From Desulfotruncus alcoholivorax DSM 16058 (GTDB taxonomy: Bacteria; Bacillota; Desulfotomaculia; Desulfotomaculales; Desulfallaceae), in contig NZ_AUMW01000016.1 of the NCBI RefSeq assembly GCF_000430885.1, positions 25,731 to 89,730 on the forward strand: 64,000 bases of DNA. The letters are read 5' to 3'. Position numbers and translations under genes: made by a program. This document shows, piece after piece, positions 41,090 to 49,743 of this stretch. Numbering within the stretch: the stretch's first letter is position 1; each line of letters opens with the position of its first letter. The notes beneath the pieces were generated by a model. That model was given only the letters and a program-made list of their open reading frames with translations, was not told the origin of the DNA and ran no database searches.

Positions 41090-41634
41090 CGGCACCTGTC
41101 CCCTACGCCCCCGCGTTATTGTGGTTCAAAAAAAATGGAGAAGGCAGGGGCGGGTCCCGTGGACGGATTGTATTGAAGGAGTAACAATAACCTACCCCCG
41201 TTATTTTTGTTTACCGGGGCAAAAATTTTTGACTTGGAATATATTCTCAATGTTTTGGGGTGTTTATCCTGTTGTCAAAATTTTGCACAGCCGGGCCGGG
41301 TTTAAGCTTATCCATTCGTACGGTGTGTTATTATGAGGGACTTCCCAATGTTATCAAAGAAGCTATGTGTTGCGGCAAAGCGGTTGTGGCTGCTAAAACG
41401 GTGGGTATTGCGGAATTGGTCGTGGATGGCCGAACCGGGTTATTAGTGGAGCCGGGCCGGGTTGACGGGGCGGCGGCGGCACTGGAAAAACTGCTGGCAA
41501 ATCCCGAACTGGGGCGGCAAATGGGTGGGCGGGCCAGGAGTTTGTTCAAGGCAAAAAGATTTGACTGGCGGCAAACCGCGCAAGCTTACCGGGAGGTGTA
41601 CCGGCGGTTGACTGATAAGTCGCTGACTGTTTAG
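40976..41634 (+). pseudogene. Glycosyltransferase family 4, decayed and internally deleted
   Basis: Three fragments in different frames make up one GT4 gene. The first (about 40976-41150) reads KKILFLAPTFPNRHDQNYGI and VHVAAPVPYAPALL, without a start codon: a TAA stands in frame just before, at an A9 tract (40973-40981). The second (about 41150-41330) reads GVTITYPRYFCLPGQKF and FKLIHSYGVLL after a frameshift. The third (about 41335-41634) is the C-terminus, YYEGLPNVIKEAMCCGKAVV and GRTGLLVEPG. Roughly 150-200 codons between the second and third are missing compared with normal GT4 length. It cannot encode a working enzyme. Confidence 0.88.
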
Positions 41635-41719
41635 GAGTCGGAAATCTGGAGTCATAAGTCAGAGTAAGAGGATGGGTTATCATCTAAATGTATACAGACT
41701 TTTGAATTCTGAATACCTG
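41632..41719. repeat. Intergenic TCAGGAGT/TTCTGAATTC repeat, copy 4
   Basis: TAGGAGTCGGAAATCTGGAG (41632-41651) and TCATAAGTCAGAGTAAGAGG face TTTTGAATTCTGAATACC (41700-41717). It contains the core GATGGGTTATCATCT. The most degraded of the copies. Confidence 0.75.
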
Positions 41720-41981
41720 CCCTGAAAATTGATTTTCATCACTGCTGATGCCGCATCAGCGGCAGGGATATCCGAATTAAAGTCAACCATGGTCATATTA
41801 TCTACCCTTCTATATAAGCAAGGCATTAAACGCGTGCCGGGGGACTGATCCGGCGCGCGTTTCGATAAGCTTCCACCTATACCCTGGGGTGGATTTATTT
41901 ACATACATAAATTGCCAGGAAGATATGAGAAAAATGTCGAAATTCAGTAGGGCATGCAAAATAAAGGAGGTCGCATAAAAA
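41720..41981 (+). other. Structured 5' leader upstream of the secreted glycosidase-like gene
   Basis: Three hairpins in a row without a gene: GCTGATG/CATCAGC (41744-41760), AAACGCGTGCCGG/CCGGCGCGCGTTT (41828-41862, 13 bp with one G-U pair) and CCACC/GGTGG (41875-41893 region). None matches a riboswitch class I know. The second lacks a T tract, so it is not a standard terminator. AAAGGAGG precedes the ATG at 41982. Confidence 0.45.
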
Positions 41982-43562
41982 ATGCCCAAAAAGTTGAGAA
42001 TTTGTATCTTCCTGCTTTTTCTTTTGTCCATGTTTTTCAGCTCGGTTCCCCTTGCCCGGGCCGACAAGGTTGACGCAGCCGCTTTAAAGCAAATGTTTGA
42101 CAGATATGGCGCTCCGGCCAGGTGGGACTCTTTAAAGGACACGGTTGACAGTCCCACCTTGGCCTGGTCGGAAACTTACATAATGAGATCGTACCTGCTC
42201 ATGTACCAGGCTACCAAGGACAAACAATATATCGATGATTTTGTAGACCATGCTGACAGCGTTTTGGCTCGTAGGGATAATATGCGGGGAGTGACCGATT
42301 ACCGCGGTCTCAGCCTGCCGGTTTGGCGGGACGGGAAATATACTGATTATAAAACTTACTATATTTATGCAGATGAAACGGGGTTGATAGCGACACCGCT
42401 GGCCCAATTTGCTGTCCTGATAAACAAAGATCCCAATCTGGCGGCGTACCGGGCCAAAGCAAATGAATATGTTCAGGCTGCCGAGGATGCTGTAAATGTG
42501 CTATTTATGAGCCAACTGCGCAATTCAGACGTTAATTTCACCTGGATTGAGGATGGCGATACCCTGCACTTGGACAGGCCAGTCAATAAAAATTTAGCTG
42601 TAGGCGGCGCTTTACTGGCTATTTATGAAGCGACGGGGGACAACTCTTATCTTTATCAGGGCATCAAGATGGCCAATTATTTCAAACAACATTTACTCAC
42701 TAACAGTTTCTCCGGCGGTTATTATTGGAAGTATTACCCAGAAGACCCCAGGTTTACTAATACCATAGAGGATACCAATCATGCCAACGTTGCACTCCAG
42801 TTTATTGCCATGGCTTACGATAATGGCATTTTTAGCGCAGCTGAGATGCAGAAGTTTGCCAATACGGCTGCTAAAGTGCTGATTAAAAGCGATGGTACAA
42901 TTGCCAACCGGCTTGACGGCAGCGGTACCATAGATCAACAAGGTCAGATTGCCAACTGGCTGGTTGTTTCGCCATGGTCGCCTTCCCTATTTGATGTAGC
43001 TTATAATATCATTAATAATAAATCGTCCTTAAATCCTCCTGAAATTCATGGGCTGGCTTATTTGAATTATGTATTGGCGCAAAAGGATGCTACTAATCAA
43101 CCACCCGGTGGGGTTCCCAATCCCACTCCCGCACCGGTTAACGGAGGCAATTTAATTAATAACGGTGATTTTAGCGCAGGTAGTATGGGATGGGTGAATC
43201 GAAACAACACCGCGCAAATAAAGACGGAAAGCAATGGCAACAAGTACTTGACCAATACCTATAATTTTGCCTTTTACCAGGATATGCAATTAAAGCCTGC
43301 TACTTATCAAATCAATGCCAAGACCCGCAAGGGGACGGCGGTAAAAGGCGCCCGGATAGTGATAAGATTTTACTATCAGGATGGCAGCGATAATTTTAAG
43401 ACCTTTACCTACACCAATAATGGCAGTGGTTGGGAGGCCATGCCCGGGATGACCCTGGTAGTGCCTTCCACGGCAGCGACTACCAGGATTTACCTTTCGG
43501 GGATGCCTGGCGACAGCGGTACCCAGGACTTTGATGATCTGGTTATTACACCAGTTAAATAA
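41982..43562 (+). CDS. Secreted alpha/alpha-barrel protein with C-terminal carbohydrate-binding-like module
   Basis: A 526-residue protein. Signal peptide at residues 1-27 (ending ARADK). An alpha-helical barrel domain (about 30-365) resembles six-hairpin glycosidases or C5-epimerases: ETYIMRSYLLMYQATKDKQY, then GLIATPLAQFAVL, LAVGGALLAIYEATGDNSYL and DTNHANVALQFIAMAYDNG. A Pro/Gly linker (about 375-390) leads to a beta-sandwich module (about 393-526) beginning LINNGDFSAGSMGW, like CBM4/9-type modules. Strongly similar to the protein at 46810-47277. ATG follows AAAGGAGG. Catalytic acids are not identifiable from sequence alone. Confidence 0.78.
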   Translation: MPKKLRICIFLLFLLSMFFSSVPLARADKVDAAALKQMFDRYGAPARWDSLKDTVDSPTLAWSETYIMRSYLLMYQATKDKQYIDDFVDHADSVLARRDNMRGVTDYRGLSLPVWRDGKYTDYKTYYIYADETGLIATPLAQFAVLINKDPNLAAYRAKANEYVQAAEDAVNVLFMSQLRNSDVNFTWIEDGDTLHLDRPVNKNLAVGGALLAIYEATGDNSYLYQGIKMANYFKQHLLTNSFSGGYYWKYYPEDPRFTNTIEDTNHANVALQFIAMAYDNGIFSAAEMQKFANTAAKVLIKSDGTIANRLDGSGTIDQQGQIANWLVVSPWSPSLFDVAYNIINNKSSLNPPEIHGLAYLNYVLAQKDATNQPPGGVPNPTPAPVNGGNLINNGDFSAGSMGWVNRNNTAQIKTESNGNKYLTNTYNFAFYQDMQLKPATYQINAKTRKGTAVKGARIVIRFYYQDGSDNFKTFTYTNNGSGWEAMPGMTLVVPSTAATTRIYLSGMPGDSGTQDFDDLVITPVK

Positions 43563-45636
43563 TCACGACAGCCGGAGCATTTGCTTCGGACGGTGAAAAT
43601 ACGCTGATCACGCAAATATCCTTGTTGGTGGAACAACCGGCTTTAACCGAAGCGATGGCTTGACGCCTGCCGTAGTAACGTGATTCCCAGCCCCGGGGGG
43701 CCGGCTCTTCCGCCCCAATTGTAATTGAGCAATTACTTCCTGCGCGGGGTTTAAAGTTTTGGTCCAGGATAATTATATTTAAAGTGTAACTGCCGGACGG
43801 GGTGGTTTGATCCACCCGCCACCAGTGACGGTGTTTGACCATTGTGCAGGGCCACGGTCCCAGAAGCCAATGGATGGCGTAGCTGTGTCTGGCTGCTCCG
43901 GTTTGGGTTAAATAATCGATAATAACAAAGATACCATCAGTCAGTACCACTCTCCGGCGATGGACGACTTTGCCGGGCAGGCGGCAATAGCCGTAATGCT
44001 CACCTGCCACTTCCAGCTGGTTGGCGGTGTTTTTAATGACAACCCGGCCCGCCTTGACCAATTCCAGCCACTTAAAACGCCTGATCAGCAGCATTTGATT
44101 TTGCCCGTCCACCGTTATTGTATTGTGGGAAGAGGTGCCCATAAAATAGTGGTGGTAAGACATTTCATCATTATATAAATATGACCCGCCGTCCCGGGCT
44201 ACATTGAGGCCCCGCCACCAGAGGTCCAAATGCAACTGGTCCGCCTGCCCGAAACGGTCGCGCAGCGATCCGCAGCGCAAAACGGCAAAATCGCCGGGGC
44301 CCTGCCGGATACAATACAGGCCGCTGACGGGGAAACAGGCGATATTTTGATAACGGTACTCTCCAACCGGTTTCATCAAGGCATTAATACCCCAGAACCA
44401 TAGCAATTCTTCGTTCCAGGGGCCGTCGTTAAAACACCGCCTGGCGGTGGTCAAGTAAGACAGCGCATTTAATACGGGCCGGAAATCGCTGTAGTCACAG
44501 GAAGTCCAGGGACATAACAGGGCCCCGTCGTTACAACCCCAATTGGGCAGCCGTCCGTCTTGTTTATTCAGCATTGAGAGCAAGTAATTTAAAGATCTAT
44601 GCAGCACCCGGTAAACTTCCTCATCGAACGGTTCCCCCAGGCATTCGCCGGACCTGCAAGCCCAGAGGTAGTAATGTAATGCCAAACGGTGATAATTATG
44701 TGAGGCTTGGCAGTAACCGCCGTCGCTGTAAAACTGGCGGAGGCAATCTTTTTCCAAAAGTTTTCGGCCTTTTCTTTTCCACTTGTCCGCACCCCGCATC
44801 CAGGGGAACAATGCTCCCAATAGATACAACAACAGTGCCTCGCCGATAAGGTGGTTGTTGTGGACCGCCAGCCGGGCATAATTGATATTTGTATAAACAT
44901 GTTCTCCGTGCAAATATAATAACCTTAACAGGCGGTTAAAATCTTCTTCTTGAAAGCTTTCATCTTCAATAAATAAATATAGACCTGCTATCCAGCTCAG
45001 ACCTCGCACAGCCAGCTCCTGCCCGCTGTGCCAATTTAGACCCGATCTGTACGGATTATCCCTTTCCCAGGTTTGCAGCTGGGCGGTCCAGTCTTTTAGC
45101 CAGCGGGAATCGCCCGTGCAGGCATAAGCCCTTGCCCACGTGTAGAGATGGGGAAAACGGTTGATTTCCCAGGTTAACTTACAATCGCCGCACTGTTTTT
45201 CATAAGTCATTACCTTCGACCAGTGTACATTTGACGGCCAGCTCACCCCCCGGACAGGATTCAAATGCCAGTTTACCGGGCTGCCGTAGTCGGCATACCA
45301 GTAGGAAAAGCACTTAATTAGTCCTCTTTCGGCCCGGCCGGCTTCCCGCAGAATATTTTCCCGGGAAAGCTGCGGGATTCTTTCTATGCCTGCAGCCAAT
45401 TCCTTTGCCGGTGGGATAAAAAACGGCCTTTTTCCCCTGCGGAACTGTTGTATGTCCACAGCCTTTTCACCGAGGTAAGCAGTCCGGGGAACGTTCCGGC
45501 AGGATTTGACCGGCTGTAAATAACGCCTTGCACCGGAGCGGTTTAAAACTTCGTAGCCAATTCTAAAGCATGATTTTTTTAACCCCAGGCTGAATAATTC
45601 TTTGCTCAAGTTAATAAGTTTTATCATCCTGTTCAC
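43555..45636 (-). CDS. Heparinase II/III-like polysaccharide lyase
   Basis: A 693-residue protein. The N-terminal alpha/alpha toroid domain (about residues 90-400) includes NWHSGQELAVRGLSWIAGLY and AVHNNHLIGEALLLYLLGAL with the conserved Asn/His. The C-terminal beta-sandwich has SHNTITVDGQNQ, the hallmark of Hepar_II_III. The family cleaves uronate-containing glycans by beta-elimination. No signal peptide is visible, so it may act in the cytoplasm or be exported otherwise. It overlaps the convergent 41982 gene by 8 bases and follows a glycosyltransferase on the same strand with a 26-base overlap. Confidence 0.88.
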   Translation of the reverse strand: MNRMIKLINLSKELFSLGLKKSCFRIGYEVLNRSGARRYLQPVKSCRNVPRTAYLGEKAVDIQQFRRGKRPFFIPPAKELAAGIERIPQLSRENILREAGRAERGLIKCFSYWYADYGSPVNWHLNPVRGVSWPSNVHWSKVMTYEKQCGDCKLTWEINRFPHLYTWARAYACTGDSRWLKDWTAQLQTWERDNPYRSGLNWHSGQELAVRGLSWIAGLYLFIEDESFQEEDFNRLLRLLYLHGEHVYTNINYARLAVHNNHLIGEALLLYLLGALFPWMRGADKWKRKGRKLLEKDCLRQFYSDGGYCQASHNYHRLALHYYLWACRSGECLGEPFDEEVYRVLHRSLNYLLSMLNKQDGRLPNWGCNDGALLCPWTSCDYSDFRPVLNALSYLTTARRCFNDGPWNEELLWFWGINALMKPVGEYRYQNIACFPVSGLYCIRQGPGDFAVLRCGSLRDRFGQADQLHLDLWWRGLNVARDGGSYLYNDEMSYHHYFMGTSSHNTITVDGQNQMLLIRRFKWLELVKAGRVVIKNTANQLEVAGEHYGYCRLPGKVVHRRRVVLTDGIFVIIDYLTQTGAARHSYAIHWLLGPWPCTMVKHRHWWRVDQTTPSGSYTLNIIILDQNFKPRAGSNCSITIGAEEPAPRGWESRYYGRRQAIASVKAGCSTNKDICVISVFSPSEANAPAVVII

Positions 45637-46753
45637 GAGCGGAAAGCTCCTGTGTCAACATCTCCCAAAGTTGCGCGTGCTCACTGGTCATAATATAGAT
45701 TTCCTTGTCCAGAAGGCCGGTGTTGTATTGCCATTGTTTAAGCTCTTGGCCGGTAATGCTTAAAATACGTTTGACCGCCGCTTTTGAATCGGCTAGATCA
45801 AGGCACGTGCCCAACCCTAAAGCCTCTATGACCCTGCCGTCTTCCGTACCCGCTTGGGCCAACATCGGCTTGTTAAAATAACAAGACTCATAAAAACGAT
45901 TGGTTCGTGCCCAGCACTGGTTTCCGGTTATATTGCCCCGGTAAGGGTAGCATGCCCAAACCAGATCCACCCGGCCATAAAGGTCCGGCAAATCATCGGG
46001 CGCCATATATGGTCCGCCATATGTAACGGCGGGTGATTGGACCACTTTTTCCAGGTCCCCCACCCCCAGGGGAAAGCCCCGTAAATAAACCTGCACGCGG
46101 CCGCTGCTTTGCAGCGCCGCCTCCATAAGTATGTCTAAGGAGCGCCGGCAGCGGATGACTCCAAAATAGCCGATCCGCAAAATTCCAGCGTTCTCTCCAA
46201 TGGGGCAAGCCGGCGCTTTGGCTGTGACAACCGGATCAATTTTATTTTCAACCACTATATAACGAAAATCTTTGATCCCCTGTATTTCTTGATAATAGCC
46301 GGAGATATACCTTTCCGAGGTTACGACGGCGAATTTCGTGCGCCGCAGCAGAAACCGCTCCAACCAGCGCAGGCAGCGTGACAGCAATCCCTTTCCCAGG
46401 AGCACCTCCCGGATGTCCGCAACTTCGTAAACCGCTGTAAAAGGCTTGGCCGGACCTAGGCAAGCCAACCATCCCAGCAAAAGCATATCTAAACCGAAGG
46501 CGTAAATTACATCTGTTTTCTTTACTGCGGCGCGAACCTTAACAAAGGCTTTTAAAAAGGGTATCAGTCGTTTGTGATACTTGGAGTGCTCGATTGCGCT
46601 TAAAGATATGTATCCTTCGGGGAAGGGCTTGCCTTTGTAGTACTTCCGCTCAAAAGCAAGGACAACAGGCCGGGCCCCGAATTTTTTTAAGCCTGAAATT
46701 CTCTTGTGTGCTCTTGCATCCGAAACGACCGGTAGCAGAAAGGCTATTTTCAT
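45611..46753 (-). CDS. Glycosyltransferase, GT-B fold
   Basis: A 380-residue protein. N-terminus KIAFLLPVVSDARAHKRI, then YAFGLDMLLLGWLACLG, and a C-terminal half with LRIGYFGVIRCRRSLDILM and GPYMAPDDLPDLYGRVDLVW. Resembles GT4-type transferases of surface glycan loci; the usual EX7E is not clear (NRFYESCYFNKPMLAQ). Its 3' end overlaps the heparinase-like gene by 26 bases. Donor unknown. Confidence 0.8.
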   Translation of the reverse strand: MKIAFLLPVVSDARAHKRISGLKKFGARPVVLAFERKYYKGKPFPEGYISLSAIEHSKYHKRLIPFLKAFVKVRAAVKKTDVIYAFGLDMLLLGWLACLGPAKPFTAVYEVADIREVLLGKGLLSRCLRWLERFLLRRTKFAVVTSERYISGYYQEIQGIKDFRYIVVENKIDPVVTAKAPACPIGENAGILRIGYFGVIRCRRSLDILMEAALQSSGRVQVYLRGFPLGVGDLEKVVQSPAVTYGGPYMAPDDLPDLYGRVDLVWACYPYRGNITGNQCWARTNRFYESCYFNKPMLAQAGTEDGRVIEALGLGTCLDLADSKAAVKRILSITGQELKQWQYNTGLLDKEIYIMTSEHAQLWEMLTQELSAREQDDKTY

Positions 46754-46809
46754 TTAAACCACTCAATCCTTGGTAGAAGAGTGAGAGGGAGCCGAATCAA
46801 GCTCCCTCA

Positions 46810-47277
46810 TTATTCTTTATTTTCCGAAGCAATCGCCTCAATTATCCTGATATTGTCAAAACAATAGTAGCCTTTTTTATCCTTGCTCAACAGATAAATT
46901 CTTGCTTTGGCAGCGTTTTCGGGTACCGTGATCGATTGGTGTGGAATCTCCTCCCAGCCTTCACTTTGATTAGTGTAATTGATATTATAATATTTGTTTA
47001 ATCGCTTGCCGTTAACATCGAGAAACGTAATAACGATTCTGGCCGGTCCTGTTGCTGTGCCCCTTTTGATGGTAGCTCCGATTTCATAGGTTTTATTCGC
47101 GAGCAAATTCAAATCTTGTTTAATTAACCAGTTATAATTATTAATAACGTAATGGTTGCCGTCGTCCTCTTTTTGAATGGCATTTTGATTGCCCCAACCA
47201 AGCGATCCTTGCTCAAAATTGCCGTTGACAATATATGATTTTGGTGCGCCATTGAGTCGCAACCCGGAAATTAACAC
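46810..47277 (-). CDS. Orphan carbohydrate-binding-like module, possibly truncated
   Basis: A 155-residue protein consisting almost entirely of one beta-sandwich module (VNGNFEQGSLGWGNQN, then KTYEIGATIKRGTATGPAR, GWEEIPHQSITVPENAAKAR). It is clearly homologous to the C-terminal module of the secreted protein at 41982-43562. No signal peptide and no good ribosome binding site are visible, so this is probably the tail of a lost larger protein, or a stand-alone module whose true start is unclear. Confidence 0.6.
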   Translation of the reverse strand: MLISGLRLNGAPKSYIVNGNFEQGSLGWGNQNAIQKEDDGNHYVINNYNWLIKQDLNLLANKTYEIGATIKRGTATGPARIVITFLDVNGKRLNKYYNINYTNQSEGWEEIPHQSITVPENAAKARIYLLSKDKKGYYCFDNIRIIEAIASENKE

Positions 47278-47321
47278 GAAGCCCCAGCACAGATTTTTTC
47301 AGGGGCAACTATCTAGCCCGC

Positions 47322-47348
47322 ATAAAAAAAGCCGGCATGTTTCCGGCG
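47322..47348 (-). terminator. Terminator after the 47366-47842 gene
   Basis: On the - strand, GCCGG and CCGGC flank a loop (AAACATG) and are followed by seven T residues. Confidence 0.85.
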
Positions 47349-47365
47349 GTTGACGGCATTTGCAA

Positions 47366-47842
47366 TTATTGATTAAAGACTATTTTTTCCGTAACATCCA
47401 TATGGACATCGACATCGGCAGGGATTTCGTACATGATTCGATTGTTTTCCGAACGGATCAATTCGGGTGGTTGATCAAAAGAGTTGCCACTCAGGGTGAT
47501 GTCGATTATTTTATGCCTGGCGGGGGCTTTCGTTACCTGCATTTCAACATCTCCAAATTTTATGATGTCACCAACTTTGGTTCCGGAAATAAACGCCTGC
47601 TCTGGTAAATCAGCTTGCGGTGACGGTTGTGGGTTGGCGGAGTAGTACGGGGTTGCCGGAACCGGTGTAGTTGCCGGCTTTTTAACCGGCTGGTTATCCG
47701 GAACAGCAGGATTTTCTTGCTGTTCCGCCACAATTGCATCAGATTCAATGTTTGTGCCGCTTTCTGTGGAGTGTACAATCTCTCCTTGCCAAATATAAAC
47801 CCCGCATAATATCAATATTCCCAAGCAGGTTATGGAAACCAT
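47366..47842 (-). CDS. Exported or membrane-anchored protein, function unknown
   Basis: At least 158 residues. N-terminal hydrophobic segment (ITCLGILILCGVYIW), then a Pro/Gln-rich low-complexity linker (about 30-78) and a beta-rich C-terminal domain with KVGDIIKFGDVEMQVTKAP. I do not recognise a family. The ATG at 47842 has no ribosome binding site. In the same frame an ATT at 47872 stands 9 bases after AAAGGAGG and would add INLTKQDIFF, giving a better signal-anchor. The true start may be that ATT. Confidence 0.65.
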   Translation of the reverse strand: MVSITCLGILILCGVYIWQGEIVHSTESGTNIESDAIVAEQQENPAVPDNQPVKKPATTPVPATPYYSANPQPSPQADLPEQAFISGTKVGDIIKFGDVEMQVTKAPARHKIIDITLSGNSFDQPPELIRSENNRIMYEIPADVDVHMDVTEKIVFNQ

Positions 47843-48018
47843 GAAAAATATGTCTTGTTTGGTCAGGTTAATGGACTTTCGCCTCCTTTCGTATCTTCTA
47901 AAGTTAGTGGCTCCTATTTATCACATTGTATTCAGTTGTTGAAAAAGTGTGCGTGCTCCCCGGGTATTTTCTGCAGTAGTCCCGGATAACGAAACCGGGC
48001 TGTTCCGCATATGTTAAA

Positions 48019-48080
48019 ATCAGGAGTCGGCATAAGAGAATGGTTCATCGTCTCGTAATTTTCTGAATTCCGACTACCTG
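48019..48080. repeat. Intergenic TCAGGAGT/TTCTGAATTC repeat, copy 5
   Basis: ATCAGGAGTCGGCATAAGAG at 48019-48038, core AATGGTTCATCGTCTCGTAA, then TTCTGAATTCCGACTACC. The core is close to the reverse complement of copy 2. Confidence 0.85.
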
Positions 48081-48128
48081 ACACAACACAGGGTCGGGGT
48101 TATTTTCCTGTTCCTGACGGAGGTATGC

Positions 48129-49244
48129 ATGATGAGAAAGGAAGTCCCCTTATCCATGCCCGATATAGGCGACCGGGAAAGGCATGCGGTAATGGCTGTG
48201 CTCAAAAGCCGGTGGCTCAGCTTGGGACCGGTAGTGTTCAATTTTGAAAAAAAAATGGCTGAATATGTTGGGGTTAAATATGCTGTGGCTGTCAATAGCG
48301 GTACATCGGGGCTGCATTTGGTGGTGCGGGGCCTGGGTTTATCACCCGGAGATGAAGTGATCACTACGCCTTTCAGCTTTGTGGCTTCAGCCAACTGCCT
48401 GCTGTTTGAGCGGGTGCGTCCCGTATTTGTCGACATTGACCCGTTGACATTAAACTTGGACTGCAACTGTCTTAAAGATAAAATTAACGGCAAAACAAGG
48501 GGCATTTTGCCAGTCCATGTTTTTGGTCACCCTGCGGATATGGTTTCTATTGTGGAAATTGCCTTGGAACATGGGCTTACAGTGATAGAAGACGCGTGTG
48601 AAGCAATCGGCTCGGAATATCACGGGAAAAAGGTGGGCAGCGAAAGCGCCGCAGCTGTATTTGCTTTTTACCCCAATAAACAGATTACTACGGGGGAAGG
48701 CGGGGTTATCCTGACGAATCGTGAAGACCTGGCCGGTTTATGCCGGAGCATGAGGAATCAGGGCCGTGATGAGGGATCCGGGTGGTACGACCACGGTCGT
48801 TTGGGTTATAACTATCGTATGGATGAAATGAGCGCGGCGCTGGGTTGCGCGCAACTTTCCAGGATAACGGAAATACTTGATAAAAGAGCTGTAATTGCCG
48901 CTAAATATGGCCATAAATTAAAACATCTAGATGGTGTTACCGTTCCTTATGTTGCGCCGGGAATTAAAATGAGCTGGTTTGTATACGTAGTGCGTCTTGC
49001 ACCCGGGATCGACCGTGATGAGGTAATGCGGCGGCTTTCTCAGAAGGGTATCGGCTGCCGGGCTTATTTCCAACCCATACACCTGCAGCCTTTTTATCGT
49101 CAAATGTTCGGTTATAAACCGGGAGACTTTCCGGTGACGGAAGCCGTTGCAGCAAGCACGCTTGCTTTGCCTTTTCACAATAATTTAAGCGAAGAGGATA
49201 TTGACTATGTTGTCGACAGCCTCGGCGATATTTTGGGGAGGTAA
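48129..49244 (+). CDS. DegT/DnrJ/EryC1/StrS-family sugar aminotransferase
   Basis: A 371-residue PLP enzyme. MPDIGDRERHAVMAVLKS at the N-terminus, VNSGTSGLHLVVRGLGLSPG as the cofactor phosphate site, VIEDACEAIGSEYHGKKVG, and the Schiff-base lysine in FAFYPNKQITTGEGGV. The C-terminus (GIGCRAYFQPIHLQPFYRQM) fits the family. It aminates a 4-keto sugar nucleotide, possibly the product of the CapD-like dehydratase at 7806 (inference). ATG 48129 follows GGAGGT. It ends the polysaccharide region. Confidence 0.93.
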   Translation: MMRKEVPLSMPDIGDRERHAVMAVLKSRWLSLGPVVFNFEKKMAEYVGVKYAVAVNSGTSGLHLVVRGLGLSPGDEVITTPFSFVASANCLLFERVRPVFVDIDPLTLNLDCNCLKDKINGKTRGILPVHVFGHPADMVSIVEIALEHGLTVIEDACEAIGSEYHGKKVGSESAAAVFAFYPNKQITTGEGGVILTNREDLAGLCRSMRNQGRDEGSGWYDHGRLGYNYRMDEMSAALGCAQLSRITEILDKRAVIAAKYGHKLKHLDGVTVPYVAPGIKMSWFVYVVRLAPGIDRDEVMRRLSQKGIGCRAYFQPIHLQPFYRQMFGYKPGDFPVTEAVAASTLALPFHNNLSEEDIDYVVDSLGDILGR

Positions 49245-49314
49245 GCATTGAGACGGTTTATTATGCTGGCTTATCCTGCCTACGCCGTTGGATATAACCT
49301 GGTTATCAAAAAGT

Positions 49315-49346
49315 ACCCCCGTGTTTTAAACTGGCACGGGGTTTTA
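49315..49346 (+). terminator. Terminator after the aminotransferase
   Basis: ACCCCCGTG (49315-49323) pairs with CACGGGGT (49335-49342), followed by TTTT. Confidence 0.8.
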
Positions 49347-49477
49347 AAATTGAATCGTTTTTGTTATTTAAAAGTATTAACTTAATTGCCATAAAATAGT
49401 AGCCAAACGGAAAATCATGTCATAATTTATAACAAGATCTAAATCCCCAAACAAATAATAAAAGGGAGGTCTTATTT

Positions 49478-49723
49478 ATGGAGTACTATGTTGATGGTCT
49501 ATTAAAGTGCAAGGAAGTTGGGAAACCCATTGTAGTGTTCCCCAACAGCATAGCGGGAGGGTCGTATGTGCCTGGTACACTGGTCAAAGTTTTTGACGGT
49601 GTGCTGATTCAGGTATCTGTGGGTACGGTAACTATTCAAGATGGAGCCTGGAAACCGGTAAATCCTTTTGTAGCAGGCGACCAGGTATTTATACCGATCA
49701 GATCCATAAAAGCGTTTGTTTAA
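49478..49723 (+). CDS. Unrecognised small protein, first of a tandem pair before gvpA
   Basis: An 81-residue protein that I cannot assign to a family. It is mostly beta-strand-like with glycine turns: IVVFPNSIAGGSYVPGTLV, VLIQVSVGTVTIQDGAWKP, PFVAGDQVFIPI. No signal peptide, membrane segment or cysteine. It is homologous to the next gene, sharing PFVAGDQVF and IQDGAWKP exactly. ATG follows AAAGGGAGG. Both stand on the same strand directly upstream of gvpA, so a link to gas vesicles is suggested by position only. Confidence 0.75.
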   Translation: MEYYVDGLLKCKEVGKPIVVFPNSIAGGSYVPGTLVKVFDGVLIQVSVGTVTIQDGAWKPVNPFVAGDQVFIPIRSIKAFV

Positions 49724-49743
49724 ACACGGGAGGAGGAAATACA

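Noticed and set aside
41744..41895. c-di-GMP or cobalamin riboswitch
   Set aside because: None of the conserved core sequences of these classes could be found.
44574..44849. 91-codon + strand frame inside the heparinase-like gene
   Set aside because: Antisense to a well-supported gene, with no ribosome binding site and no motif.
49248..49385. A TTG-started frame of about 45 codons (RRFIMLAYPAYAVGYN...) after the aminotransferase
   Set aside because: It runs through the terminator hairpin and has no convincing start or homologue; probably chance.
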